Source of the DNA: Cyanoderma ruficeps
Lineage: Eukaryota > Chordata > Aves > Passeriformes > Timaliidae
Assembly: GCA_008694505.1 (NCBI GenBank)
Contig: VZDJ01000174.1
Span: 7,613,134 to 7,677,133 of the forward strand
DNA length: 64,000 nt
Direction: 5' to 3'
Shown here: positions 15,601-30,600 of the stretch, piece by piece
Layout: every line of letters begins with the position of its first letter
Numbering within the stretch: position 1 is the first letter of the stretch
Notes under the pieces: model-generated
The model's input: the letters and a program-made list of their open reading frames with translations, nothing else
Told to the model about the DNA's origin: nothing
Databases searched by the model: none
Position numbers and translations under genes: made by a program

Positions 15601-18600
15601 ACTTGACTGTTGTTCAAGTACAGTTGGGGCATAATGTGTCATCTGACATAACATCATGCATGGAGAACAGCCAACAGAAACATGCTTCAGATGCAGAGTG
15701 AAATAGCTAGAAAGAGAATTACAAACACATTCTTCAAACACCTTTGCAAGCACAAAGAGGAAATTACTTCAGTAAAACCTTGATTATCTGCTTTAACACG
15801 AGGCAAGTTGTTAATTAGTACAGCAACCATAACACACATAATTTCTCTCCTTGCTCACGTGTTAAAACGTTTGAGTCAGAAAACAGACTGCAAATAATAG
15901 TTCATGGTGAACAGTGGTTTACACTTAAGAGAAAAGAAGAGAAACTTGTGACACACTACACTTGGAATTCTGATGAAGCAGAGACTGGAATAAAAGGGAT
16001 TATAATTCAGAGTCAACTTACAAAGGAAACTGAAAATTTTTTATGTTGTAAAAGGAATAAAGTACCTTTAGGCATGTTGTAGATTGAAGAACTACAGCAG
16101 CAAAATAATAAACTAGGAGTGAAACTTGCCTTTAAAACTCTAGTTTGTTCTTTAAACTCCTCATCTTCATCAGAATCTGCATCAGGGAGCTGATAAATCC
16201 TAATGCCATGTTCAGAAATCTCATCCAGAACCTGAAAGTTTGCAAAAAAGAAAGAATGGTACTCTTATTTAACTGAAGAGGTATACAGTTAAAAATATAG
16301 GAAATTGATTTACTAATCTGTAGCAAATATTCACCTCAGTGTCCAAATTGCAAAGTAACACGGGCTTGAAGATTTTTTAAAAGGCACAAAACATAAATGT
16401 ATTTAACATAGCAAGTAAATCATTAAAAAATTCCAGAAGGAATTCAAGGCAAATACAGAAGCAAAATGAGGTTAATATGAAAAGAGTAAAAGTAACAAGA
16501 AGGAATTCATTAGTTACAGAGTCAAAACCATTAACCCCATGTCAAAGTACATTTTTGTGCATTTGATATGTTCAAAAATGTAGAAGAGGATGTCTATTGC
16601 CTCTTGAATCAAAAAAGATAAAAGCTTATTATCCACTTAAACTGGAGAAAGTCATTAAAAATCTACTAGAAAAAAGTCCCTGTTCTTAAACACTTTTCTT
16701 TGTCATAAATGTCTGAGGTTAACATAAAAAATACAGTATCTGTATTCCTGGGCACATTCCTTCCCTAATGAAATCACTGCAGGGGTGAGCAGCCAGCATA
16801 ACTCCAGGCTTTTGGCAGTTCCAAAAGGTGGCACGAGTCGATTCCTTTTTCAAAACCAAAGAGAATGTTTCTGCTGCCACACTACTGAACACACTTAAGC
16901 CAGCTCCTGTCACTGCATCAAATGCACTGACAACAGTTACTTTGTAAAGGAAGTGTGGTGGTGTGAGGAGGTCATGAAGAATGCTGAGATTCCACAATGA
17001 CTCTCTCCAAAGGGATGTTTCAGCAGAAAAGGGGAACTGTGCAAACCTCCTAGAGCACCAACTGTAACCCCACCAACAGCACCTGACCCTGCTGAATGGA
17101 TTCTCAGCATAGACAAAGTCTGGGCAAATTTAAGGAGAGTTTTAAAGTAATGGTAAAAATGTTCAGAAGAGCCTTATGTAAGGACTTGTGATGCCATTAC
17201 TGTGTATACAACTGGAGATTAACTTGGTAGCACAAAAACAAGCAGACTTCAAACAGAGAGGTCTTAACGAGCCTTCTCTGAGTATTGGCGGGTTCCTCCA
17301 TCCTCTGTCATGATGGCAACCGACAGCTACAGCAGAAATGAAAACTGTCCAACCAGAGCTTGGTTATTAAACAGGTGTTTAAAAGAGAACAATTGTCGAG
17401 AGCATTAGCAGAGGAAAGACCATGTACGAGGCACAGCTGTTCCCTGATGATGTTTTCCTGCCAGGTATGTAAACATCCCCCGCACTCACACACGCGCACA
17501 CCGAGGAAAGCGCTACGAGCCTCCAGCCACACAGAGAGCAATATTTTATAGGGAGAAAGGAAATTTGGGAGTAAGTGTTGCCAATAAGCAATTAAGACAT
17601 TAACACAGTGCCATTTAAATCAATGGGACGCTGTTACTGTTTTGCAAAATGAAAGGGACCTGAAGTGTCACCAAATGACAATTAAAGATGCACAGCTGGG
17701 ACGGATGGGGCACCACTGCAGTTCGATGCCTTTAAGTATTGCATAAAACAAGAAAGCACATTTAACCTGGCTGAGATCTTTGAGATAAAATGCAAGTGGA
17801 ACAATAACGGGAAAGCCAACAGCAAGGGGTGCTAGAATAATATATTACAGCTGTTAAACCTAGTGCTTTCCTGAAAGGAAAAAGAATTGCAATAAAAACA
17901 AACTGTATTTTATGCTCTTAACAATGAAACAGCATTTTGCTTCTTCAAATCTGAATTTTATTGGCCTCAGAGGATTCTGTGTTCCTAAAGATTAGCCTTC
18001 CCATGGGAAATTAAAAAAAAAAGTCAAAATATTAGTTCCCCTCGCATGAAGTCATTCTTTTGAGCATGTTTCCTTAGCAGCCTTGCATGGCACAGCTTGT
18101 GAAACTGTCGTGCATTTCTTCCCACTCAAGAGTTTTAAAAAATAACTTTGAATTCCAGAAAGCCCAAACAGGAATTACTCCAAGCTGGGTTTCCTTTGCA
18201 AGCACCACAAGCTAATCTTGCTGCTTAGTCCTCAGCGGCAAAACAAAAACATTTTACTTCAGATTGACGGCCAAATGGCAGAAACATCTAAAAAAAGTAA
18301 GACTTCAAGCTGCGTCAGCAAAGCAGGACTTTGATTCCTATTCTTGATTAGAGACTCTGTTGGCCAAGATGCTTTGAGTTAGAACAATATACAGTAGCTT
18401 TGATTTTCAAAGCTTTGGAAGCACATTATACATTTGACTTAATATAAACTCAGTTTGCAGTGACCTTTGCCAGCAGTATAAAAATAATGAAAACTTGTTT
18501 ACCTGCTCTCTAACCACTCCCTCAGACTACAGATCCCCTTCATCTTGTTGGATTTAGCCACTGCATAAATGTGGTGTCCATATGTCTAAATCCAGACTGT

Positions 18601-21600
18601 TTTAAAGGTTAGTTAGCTAAAAGTTAGTTAAATTCCCAGGGAATTCGATTTTAAAATAATTAATGTTCCACTTAAATGCCTCCTTCAAATCTTTCAACAT
18701 CATTCTGCTCCCAAATGCTGAATGAAAAAGTAAGCCACTATGAACACTGAGCCTGACGTACATTGCTGAAAGGGTGAATACAGGAGATTTTATAAAAAGT
18801 AGCAGCTCCACAAACAATGTGAGATAAAAATCTTTCACGAAATCAGTACAGTAACAGAAAAGGAAAAGCAATAAAACCTGCACAATCAGCCACATTTTTG
18901 CTTTATGATTTCCCTATGAGTGCTTTCAATTTGAATGCAGTGCACCTGTTGTTACCTTATAGTATTTGTGGAGGAACAAAATTAAAGCTCAAGACCCTGG
19001 ACAGAATTTCTCCCAGCAAGATCTAACGGTCCTTCTTGTCTCAATACAGTTTTTTTAACTTCCTTCCTCCTTTCACCTGGCTCACCATAAAGCTGCTCAT
19101 TTCTGTCCAAGTATCTCCTCCTCTCTTCAGTGGATGTCTGCCTGCACTGTAGACAAGGTTCATATAGTCACAACTGTCTCCACTTTTAACTTTCTCAGCT
19201 AAGAATGATTCATTTCATTTCTTGGGCAAGTTTTCTTCCATCACCGAGCTTTATAAAACACAGCAGCAATGCAAGCAGCACCTCACCTTGTCAAAATGTA
19301 GTTCTTCACGTGGCCACACAAACTATGGCCTCACCTGTCACTGTGGCACTGGTCCACTCAAAAAAGCTCCAAGCAAATCCTCTGAATTTATGGGGTGAGT
19401 TCAGTTAATGGGCTGCTTTGCAAGCAGGATTTTATCTATACGATTTTCCCAGTTAAATAAAACTGTAGCCCCTCTTCAAGAAAACAGAAAAATATTCCCA
19501 ACACGAACACCCTTGGAATAAAGATTCAATAATCATTCTAAGGGCCTACAGGAAGTCACAGGGTCACATGCTATGCCCTGCGTGGAAATGTAATATAAAA
19601 GGTATCTTAGCATGAAAAGGTTTACTCTGGTGTAAAATACAGACTGCAATGTAGAAGTATTAATTATCTCTACACTACTCAAGGGGTAAGTCATTACATT
19701 TGTAAAAATTCATAGGATTTGTTGGGTTCAAACCCGTTAGGCTTTAATAATTATTGTACTCATTTTGAGTCAATTGAGCCTGACAAAGCTTGTAATCTCA
19801 AATTCTACTGGACCACCTCTAAGAATACATAATACAATTACACCACCTACCCATTCCTTTAACAAGGTGCACAAAGTCATTCTCAATCAAAGAGAATAAA
19901 CCAGAACAGATTAAATATTTACACTCATTGCTCAGATGATGCGATAAAATGGAAATTCAATTTAAGGTTAAAGACTTGTACAGATATTGACACAGATATT
20001 GACATTATTCCATTGAATTCACTACAACGTCATATCTGGCAAAAGCTGGGCTGTCTTGGAAAGGTTTGTCAAAAACCAAAATTTCTAGATGCTGAGTAAA
20101 TCTTGCAAAGCAAAGAATGATTTTAGTACCACTGTCTGGAAAGACAGACTGTCTCCACTGCAACCCTGAGTATGTCCTGGTGTTTCAGATGAATCGATAA
20201 CTCAGCAGGAAAAATGTTCACACTTAACAACACACATTGTCCCATAACAGAGCCACAAAAGCACCCTGCTCACATACTAACCCAACTATCCTGCCTGTGT
20301 ATTAGTGTTTTAGTTTGTATCATGGGTGTACTTATTTTAAAGGTTACCAACCACATTTTGCTACAAACCATGCAGCAGAGTGCACAACCCAAGTACCTTC
20401 TGCATGAAACTGAAGATATGCCCTCAGAACACACCTAATGCACCCCCAGCACTAAGGGTCACTCAGGCCACTGCTCTCAGAGCCAGTCTGAAACATCTCC
20501 ACTCCTCCTTTCAGGATTATCTGAACCCTTGTTACAAACCATGCTGCTTAAAAGCTGCCCTACTGGGTGCACTGCTTTGCTAAGATACAGGAAGCCAAGA
20601 ACAGCCGCACTCTTAGCAAATGGAACTGGCAAAACACATCAGACTTCAGTGAAAAATTCCCACCTCACACTTTAGGTGTGAGGTAGGAAGATTAGGTCCT
20701 TGGCCAATATCATTCACTCCTTCTCAGTCTGAAATTACTTTATACTTGGCTTTAACATTGTATGGGTTGCTCTGCTCTCATGATTAAGAGTTAGACCTAC
20801 TCTTCTCTTCAGCCTCTCCCTCTCCTTCAGCGTCAGGGTGTCAGCCTTGGCAATCACAGGGACAATGTTGACTTTTCCATGAAGAGCCTTCATGAACTCT
20901 ACATCTAATGGCTTCAGTCTGCAAAAACGCAGGGGGAAAAAAAGATTTAAAATAGGCATGGGGTCTTGTGTCATTTGTTTCATAACAGACTCAATGTATT
21001 AAAAATTATTTATTTCAAGTGTCCACATAAACAGTATTTTCATAATAAATTAAGCCATAATATTTTATAATAAATTAAGCATTAAGCAAGCTTAATGCCC
21101 TTGCTTATCAACTTGGCTGTGCAACGTTTAAGTTGTAATTAGAATTGCCACTATACAATGAAGTGGATATTAAAAACATTTACGTGTCTGGGTGATAAAC
21201 AATGCAGTACTGACTGCCTTGAAACAATATTAAATGCCAAAGGGAACAAAGTAAAGGAGAGCACTAATCTCCAAAGTCTGTTTTAATTGCACTGGCTAAC
21301 TGACAAGTTGGTAACTCAATTAACATTACTGCTATGTTACCAGTTCAAGTAATGAACAGACTCATGAACTGTTATGAAGGTACAACACCCTAAAACACAA
21401 AAGCTTGAGCTTTTTCTTACCCATGCCCAAAAGGAGAGATGAAGTAGAAGCAGCAGTGGACTCTGTTGTCTATGATGTGGCGCCTGTTCAGACCACTCTC
21501 ATCATGCAGGTATCGCTCAAACTGGTTGTCAATGTAGTGGATAATTGTTTTGAAGCTGTGGTATGGGAGGGGGGAGAAAGAGAGGCATCTTACATCAGCT

Positions 21601-24600
21601 TTAAATAATAAGGAAAGAATCATGAAAAGATAAGAACAGAAGGAGAGACACACTTTTATTAAAAACACTACTGTTACAAAAAAATTCAACTTCCTTGCAT
21701 TTTATCTAGTACTGAGGAAAAATATTTTGATAATGCACAAGGGTGTTTTCATAACAACCACCAAGTGTCAACTTATGCCTAGAGCCAATTTCAAGTGCTA
21801 CTCTGTTCACTGGATAAAAAGTTCAAGCTCAGAAAAAAAGTGCTGAGACAACACAGGAACAAAAGACTGAGGATTTCTCTGCCTTTTTTTCTGGGGGTAG
21901 GGGCTGAAAATTTGTTTTTAAACCGGTTGACAAATGACATATCCCGGATATCCTCTTAATTTACAATCCTGACCCTAGAGCCAGGTTTCTATAGTTACCT
22001 ATGAAAATTCTGGTATTCTTGTCTGTTTGAATTAAGCACAAATACATTTGCAAGTCATGCACTCAAGCATCACATGATTTATTAAGCTATTTTTGTTACC
22101 TCACAGAATTCTTTTCTGGTGGCAAAGAAAAATAATTCCTAAGTAGGAAAAAATTCCTACTTAGTTCAAGACAATTTAAAATATTCCTACGAAGAAGTAA
22201 ATGAGCACAAAATCTGATCACACAGATTAATCAGACACAGAGAGTAGTGACTAGAGAGAGAAAAGAAAACACAGTGCATAACTAAGATAGGTTTAAGCTA
22301 TTCCAGAGCAGGCAGACACCTGCAAACACCATTAATATAAAAGGACACTTTATATTACGTACGGGGGAAGGGAAATGAGCAGCTGACGTAGATAAGGTTA
22401 GGCAGATGATTGTGCATCGTGAACATGTCTTAAACTACTTGAGAAAAAACAACGCAGAAAGCTTTACTTGAGAAATAGGAACATCCATATTTCTTTTGCT
22501 GAGAAAGCATGAAGTTGATGAGATATATTTAAGGAGGAAACAGCAGACAACAGAAAAGCAAATTAATAATTTGGAAAATGAAGACAGTGTGCTGGCATAC
22601 ACTGCAATAGGCAGCAACACTTGACCGAGGGCTGCATGGCTGCAAAGGAGATAATAAAAGAAAGTAACAACAATGATTTTCCAAAGCTAAGTAAGCTTTT
22701 GGATTGAGAAGGAATAAATCCACAGTAGAATATATATACACACATTTACATCATTGCAAGATTTGGATGTTCTAAGTCATATTACACAAGACAACAAAGC
22801 AAAAGATGGAATTTACTGGGTTTTGACTTTGGTGCTACTCATTAGGAAACAGCATCTTAATACCTCAACACATACCAAAACAAATCAGTATGGGTTTTGT
22901 TCCCGTTAATCTTCAATACTTCTCTTAGCTGGTGAAAGGTAAGGAGACCGAAGACATACAAATCTTAGGACAGAAACCAAACACTAACAGTGGGAAAGAA
23001 CTATCACACATTTCTCTGGCAATGTAATTAGTTTACGTGCAGTTTTCTAGGTCTAACAACTCTAATTTTCCCCATAAATAAGGTGTGAGTGTCCTGTACC
23101 TCCTGATTTCCGGGAAACACCTGGCTTACACCACAGTGCTGTCATTGCTTAGGAGATAGCACATCCTGTATTGTAACAGCAAACAACACAAACACTGCAT
23201 TTAAGCCCACTGGGGGAAAATTAATATTATCAAGCTGCCAAAACCCACAAAATATACCCGCAGTCAGTTAAAAAAAACAACCAAAACAACGAGTTTAGCG
23301 GCAGCCAAAGAGCAGCTATTAAAGAATGGCCTGTGGCACCACAAGCAAGATGAAATCAAGAGTGTGATCAGCAACATCTAACAAGTTCACCTGTAGTCTG
23401 TTTTTGTCAACCACTTTTTTGAGGCCAGATATCAAAGCAAATCTAAGTATCTAAGCAATTTTTTCCTCCCCCTGACTAGATCCCCTCTCTTCTCATGAAA
23501 GATGTTATTTTAAGGACATGCTTCTCTCATGATCCCAATGTACTCACACATGGAAAGATGCAAATGCGTCAAACCTCCCACCATAAAGAATTCTGCTGTT
23601 CTCCAAACACACCTCTAAACTGCTGCCACAAGCAATCCTAGGTGTGGGTCTGATTCTAGAATACAGAATCCCTCCAGCACTAAAGCTTCCCACAGAATCT
23701 TTAAAAAAATCACCATGGTTAACTGTGGCTCACCTTCACCTTTCTTTTCATGTTGTTTTAAGTACAGCATCCAGAAAACAAGAATTACTCTACTTCAGAA
23801 AATGTGTTGCACTAAATCTATAATAAATCATTTCCCAATCCAACAACTGTGTTTTTCCAGTCCAGTCGACCTCCTGGACACACTCCTAGTAGCACAAAAT
23901 CCTTATCAGTCCTTTTTCTTTGACACAAAATACATAAAAATTTACCTCAGCTCCCATCCATGAAAGTCAAACTCTAAAATTTAGCCCTTCCATCAATGCA
24001 CAGAGACTAAAACCCACTAGGGAACCTACTCAGCAGAAAGATATTTGAAACACTCCCAGCCATTGCTGCCTCCTAGAGACACTGTGCCAGTTTGATTTAA
24101 CTGTGTTCAAAAATAGCCTCAGTAAAACTTGTCACCTCCAAAAACAAACAGTCTGCAAAAATTGCAGCCTTCCCAAAAAAGAGGCTTTATAAACCTTGGA
24201 TCATCAGCAGCACTATCTACTGCTGAACCTTGACTGCAGTAAATGCTCTTGAACACAAACATAAGTTCAAGAACATGAACTTGCTCCTTCCTCTGAACTA
24301 CCAAGGAAGGAAGGTGGTTGCACTGGGTTAGTCTTCACCACAGCTCAAAACAAAGAGTCTGTCCATCCAAGTCCCTGAGACATCCTGTAAAGATTAACAG
24401 ACTTTGTCAAAATGACACTTGTCATGGCTGAAAGGCTTTTCATGTGACGTAAGTAGACTAAAGAGACACCATGAACTGCATCTTTTTGTTTTGTAAGATG
24501 TAAGTATTATTTGTTCCTGTACCCTATTTGATGTTTCAGATTTGTCACCGAAAATTACACATAAATTGTTCTACTCAGGTCTGAATCACCACGGAATGAT

Positions 24601-27600
24601 TCTGTTCAGAAAACCTCCAAAAAGAAAGGGGAAAATCCGAACACGTAGGTCTCTAAGAAACATCAGAGCAGAATAAACAAAGGGCATTAGAACACAATCA
24701 ACAGGAAGAGCTCTCTCTAACACAATGCACAGGCTGCAGAGCTCTCAGCTCCAGCGGAAGGAAGCTCTAGTCAACAGTGCACAAAATAAGCAAGACCATG
24801 ATGCAGCCCAAAAGATGCCTTTGTGTTATTCCAAAGGTTCGATTTTTTTCAACTTACTAAAGTAGGAAAAGTGGGAGGAAAATAAAGATCTCACTAGAGC
24901 TTCACTTTCAGACTTTCATTTAGTGTATTCCACAACTTCACTGCCTTCACTTTTGCTGTGTTCCTACATCTACAGCACAGAAAGGAGAAAAACTGTCTGA
25001 TAATAGGAACACTGCAGATACATCATTCTGTCAATGAAAGACTGTAAAACAATCTATTAGCATTATAAGTGTTTATTTTATCTGCTATTTATCTCTTTCC
25101 TGGTCTTTAACTTATAGTGAAAGACAAATCAACCTGTATCGGCTTTATGCTCCATTTCTCTGCACAGTGATAAACCTAACAACTGAGTAAAATAAATGTT
25201 GTTAGCACTTCTTAAAAGACAACCATGTGAACATTCAAAGTTTTAATCCACTGAAACTAGAAGCATCCCAGTAAGAATATCTCATCTTTATTTGAAAAAA
25301 AATTATCAGCTTCCCACAGTTAAAGAGAATTACCTGAATGTGATTATTTGGAAATTACATTTATGAACTTAGTAATTCTAACTTTGTTACAAATTGCCCC
25401 ATTTCTTTCCAGCTGATTTACAAATTTCTTTCTTCATAATCATTATGCTAAAGCAATTATGTATATTTCCCAGCGTATATGCTGACAATTATTTCATCCA
25501 TTAAAGACTGTCAGTGGTATTTAGGCCAGAGAGAGCCAAGTGGTAACTTCATCATAAAAAAACACCAGTTCTACCCAAATTGCTGGTAGTACATATGGAG
25601 GACAGGGAATGAAAAGAACTGTCTTAAAAACACGGAAACTGGATGGGCCAGAGACACAGAAAATAAAAGACAAAGTTTCCCCCCCACCAGAATTTTGTCC
25701 TGTTGGAATGGCCACAGAGACAAAAAGCTGACTGCAGGGCTCAGAGAAACGTTTTGAAGGAGAGGCTGTTAATTTTGAGGCAGAATCATAGACACAGCCT
25801 ACGAACCTTTTACAAACATCAAAAGCGGTTAGAAAATTGAAACTGGAAGTTGTAGCAAGTACCAGACCCACTAGAATAGTGTTTGTGTAAGACACACACT
25901 TCATGAACAAAGCAGTTTTTACACACATACCAGTCCTGGCTGTTAATGGCATCTCCATATCCTGGTGTGTCAACTACAGTTAAACGCAGCTTCACCCCTC
26001 GCTCCTCTATCTCTACTGTAGAAGCTTCGATTTGAACTGTTCTCTCTATTTTCTCTAAAATAAAGGAACATTTGGATTGTTATTTGCCTATCAGTTCCTG
26101 CAGAGACCCCCACAGGAGTGAGCAATAGAGGAGGAACTGCAAGCTCAAGTATATTGTAACCTGCATGACATAAAATAGTTTGTCAAAATACACAAAGTAG
26201 TCAGCAGAATTTAACACCACGTTTTTGTAAGTAAACAAGAAACAATGAACCAAAACATGGGTTTACTTCTGACAAAATGCAAAAATTAAACCATAATACT
26301 CCAAAGCCCAAGAGATTCTTTGTCAAAAGGTTATTTACACGTCTAACCAGGATTTAAGGCACTACACACAAAAAGCAGTAAGAAGAAATGGGGATTAGAA
26401 CAAAACCACATTTAGGTATATTGATACCTAAAAGGTTTGGGAGCTGGTTTTTTTTAATAGCAACTGATAAAGAAACAAAAGCTGTCTTTGAAAGGAAATA
26501 TAAATAAGTAAATGACAGCTCAACAAAACATAATTTGGAAAATTTTAAACAGCATGACAAAGTGGTGTAATGGGTGAAGAATGAAGCAATATTAACTGAA
26601 AGAACGTGAAATTTTATGGGGTGGAGTGTGCTAGAACAACTGCAAAACCACATTTACCTGCAGCTCCAGGAATATAACGTTCTGGATAAAGATCAGTCAG
26701 GAACAGACTGTTAATTAAAGTGGATTTTCCTAAGCCAGACTCACCTACAAACAAAATAATTCAGGTAATTAAGCATGCACACTTTTTACTCCAAGATTTT
26801 TAAAGCACCTTGTCTTTCTCCCAGCCCACATTATGGAGGAAAAATAATTTGTTCATCAGGATCCACCCTAGCTTTTGATATAAAAACATCAAAGGTTCAG
26901 CTAAGCACTTTGAAAACGCCGGAAAAACAAGTTTCCAGTGTTTTAATAAATGTTACATGAAAATTGTAAGTTTACTGTAACAGATGTCACAATAAAAGCT
27001 GAAAGGTCATACAGCACTTGAATTATACATCTAGAGATAGTTTGGTTACTTGATGGAAATTACAGCTTTTCTCACTTAAACTTACAAAATCAGGAGCTGT
27101 AACTCTCCTGCTGAAAATTTCTGAGAGCTTGAAGGTTTTCCTAAGCTAGAAATTGAACCTGGAACACTGCTGGGAAGGTGAATGAGTAAAACAATTCCAA
27201 ACTAATAGCCAAGTTTTGCACCTTTACATTTAAGCCCATATAGGTTCTATGAAACTGAAAATCATAAAGCAAACTACTCAAAATTCACCTGAGAGGTATC
27301 ATAATTCTGTAACTTCAAATGATACAAATTTTGTCCTACATCTACAAAATGAAGTTAAACGTGTAAATTTAACTACTAAATCTGAGTTTCAAAAAAATCA
27401 TTTGTTTCTTAACTCATGGAAACAAGGGAGTCAGCATTTAGACCAAATGGCCATATTATTTTAGATGCTACTAACCTGATGTTAGAGATAAAAACGTTAT
27501 CTGTATTTCTCAGCATAAACTACATGACACAAGAACTCTACAATTATCACAAATTACCTATTTATCTTACAAACACTGCTGAATACTGTCACCAAGTAAT

Positions 27601-30600
27601 CCCAAAGGGTACCACAGAGCACATTTTCATTTTTCACTAACACAAAAGGGGACAGTACTGTGGACTCCCTTTGCACATGCACACCATTAAACTGATTTAA
27701 TGTAAACATAATTCAGTACTTGCAAGAGCTTTGTGTCTAAAGGACTCTCCATCAAAGACACTCAGAGGTGCTCACTGACAGAAGAGGCAAATTACAGGTT
27801 TATCTCTGACAGGAGAGTGAGTCAGTATGGAACAGCAGAAAACACAACAGCAGCATCACCATTGCAACAGCAAGATACTCACCATGGGCAGTCATGGGGA
27901 AACAAGAGTGGAAAAAAGATTGAACAACTACCCCTGTCATCTGACCATGAATTAGGAATGCAAAAATGTCCTGTTGGCTCCAAGTCACCATTTTTATTCA
28001 CTATAAATACTCCCTCCTACTAAACATGAAAAAATAGTCTCAGATGTAATTAGAAAGTGTATAGAGGTTCAAAGCCTTTTCTACTGTGTAAGTCAATTGC
28101 TAAGGAGGAAGATGTATGCATCCATGTGAAAGAAATGTTGTTGTTGTATAACAGTCAAAAATACTTAAAGAACTCACTTACCAACCACCATGAGTGTGAA
28201 TTCAAAGCCCTTCTTCACAGATTTCCTGTGAACCTGGTTGGGCAGATTAGCAAATCCCACATAGCCTGCCGAGTCGGAAAACTGAGAGAAAACAAAGGTT
28301 GAATATAAATGAGATCCCTTTCCCCCTAAAAAGCTGAAAAAGAGTTTACTTGTTTCTACACAATAAAGTGCAGGGGTATATAAAGCACAAGGAAGAACAG
28401 AGATTGAAAGAATTTTTGCTGCAGGAGCAAGGCAGACCTTGAAAAGGCTCATTTACCAAGCGGGCTGATATAAATAGAAATCAGAGAAGTACCTTGAGCT
28501 ACACAAACAAAAGTCTCCCCTTGCATAAAATAAAAATTAAAATCTGCAAGCATGCAAGAACACACTATTATTAATCTTAAGAAATAAATGCAGCACAAAA
28601 TAAAAATTTCTGTTCAAATTGGATGTCTGCTGCTACAATCTTCTATAAAAATAATGGTTATGCTTACAGGTAAAAACCAAGAACATTTTACAAATGGGGG
28701 GATTGCTGAGATACAATCACACAGAGATGGATCTTTTGCCTGTTAAGTTGTTCACCTATCTTCACAATCTTTAACATCCAACACAAAAGCAGGAAAAAGA
28801 AACATGCCTGAAAAACTTATCAAAGAGATAGGGCTATAAACAGGGCAGTCTGCTCCACCAGCTGTTACCCATTGACTGAAAACTAACAGGAGCCTAAATA
28901 AGAACTGCAACCACCTGACTTAGGGACCTATGGGCTGCCTGGAACCAGATGTCCTCTTCACAGATGAGTTTATGATGAGAACAGGTTTCTCATAATGCCA
29001 TACACTCCCAGTGGCATGGGGGGATACAAGGGAAATCACTTAAAAGGTAATTATTTATTTGCTAGCAATCCTTTTAAAGCCCATCCAGGTGGGCAAAAAC
29101 AATAGAACTGAAGGTTTGTTGCACAAAATTTCCATAGGTGAAAGTACCATTTTAACTTCGTAAGCAGAGACTGAATGTCTATCACTAGGATCATATACAA
29201 TCTCTTTTTCTACTAAGCAGCTCCTTTTAAAAAACACATTTGAAGCAATAAAGTATCATTCATTCACAATTTCAGCACTTCAGTAAAACTACAAATGTTT
29301 TCAGAAGTTGAACAGATTCTTGACAAAATTTTAGCTAAGCAGCCATCTCTTTACCTTTACTTTTTCACCTGACTGAGACATGTTTCTTCACTTCAAGTTT
29401 CAGACACTGGAAGAAAAAAAAGCCATAGTGCATGTCAGCTGACTTGAAGATCACATTACTTTTAATTTTGAACTGACAAATTGCATGTAATAATCACATT
29501 TTATTCTAGTAGAATGAAATGCCACATACTCAAGGATTACCAGAACAAACAAGCCATAATCAAAATGTCTTCCTTCTGAAATAAATCACAGGAGTACTTA
29601 ATTTAAATACCTTAAAATTTTAAAACAGAAATATTCCTTTAAAATGCAAAATATTAAAATTTAGTATCATAACAAACTTTCACCCATCCTGTCTTTATAG
29701 AAGGATGGTTCACAGACACGTGAGTGTAATGCAAATGTTGTCCAAGCATTACACTGGAGAATTAGTACCACGTCCAAAAATTCTCATGAGAACAGGACAC
29801 CTACATGATTCCCAGGTAAGGGTCAGAACATAACATTATTTTCAGTGGCTTCAAAGTGCTGCTGCTGGGTAGGACACTACACTTGGCTAACCCACGCTAG
29901 ACACAAAAATTCATGCCAGTGTGAAGGACTATCAAAAGAAATTTGTTCTTCAGTTTGAGACACCCAGAACAGCCGGACTTTGGCAAGCCCTTATCTCTTT
30001 ACTCAAGGATGTTAGCTGTGCTATAGAGTGGTTATCAGGGCAATAGCAAGGCCCTTTCATTTAGAGCAGCCCCAGAGCAGGGACAGGAAACGCAGAAGCG
30101 GCAGGAGCACTTCACAGCTTGCTCTGTTGACAATGCAGCTCTTGGCCTGGGAAAGCAGGGAAGTGACCTATGCAGGCACCTGTGTGTTCAGACTTTCCTG
30201 TTGGGTAGCACGAGTCATTTTAGCAGGATACAGTCCAGTTTCTGACACTGGCAGTTTGACAGTCAAATCCTGGCAGAGCTACACCAAGCTCTGGACTGAA
30301 GGAAAAGCCAAAGTTAGTGTAATTGCCACTTGGAGTTTTAAAGAAAACAGATCTTCAGATCCCATGGTATTTCACTTGCCCTGCAACAGGCACTTAAAGT
30401 CCTGGCAGCTGTGCAGGTACCAGCTACCCTGTGAGCAAGGAAAGTTGTTTTTTTCCTCTTCCAACTACTTCTCCCCCATACCCAGCTCATTTGCTTACTA
30501 ATGAAAGCCCAATGGACCCATTGCCTAGAAAATAGAGAGGTCCTGATTGTAATCATCTTCTGTCAGCCTCTAATTGTGTATTCCTCAAAACATTCTGGAA

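Noticed and set aside
25521..25973. 150-codon minus-strand open frame
   Set aside because: It is the intron sequence beyond septin exon 4 plus part of that exon in another frame.
6603..29381. calling the septin SEPTIN5 on synteny alone
   Set aside because: The protein sequence is clearly SEPT2-type at every diagnostic stretch, so synteny was not used to name it.
30028..30501. 157-codon plus-strand open frame
   Set aside because: It lies in the septin 5' UTR intron, with no family similarity, promoter or splice support that I can see. Its length is within chance for 64 kb.
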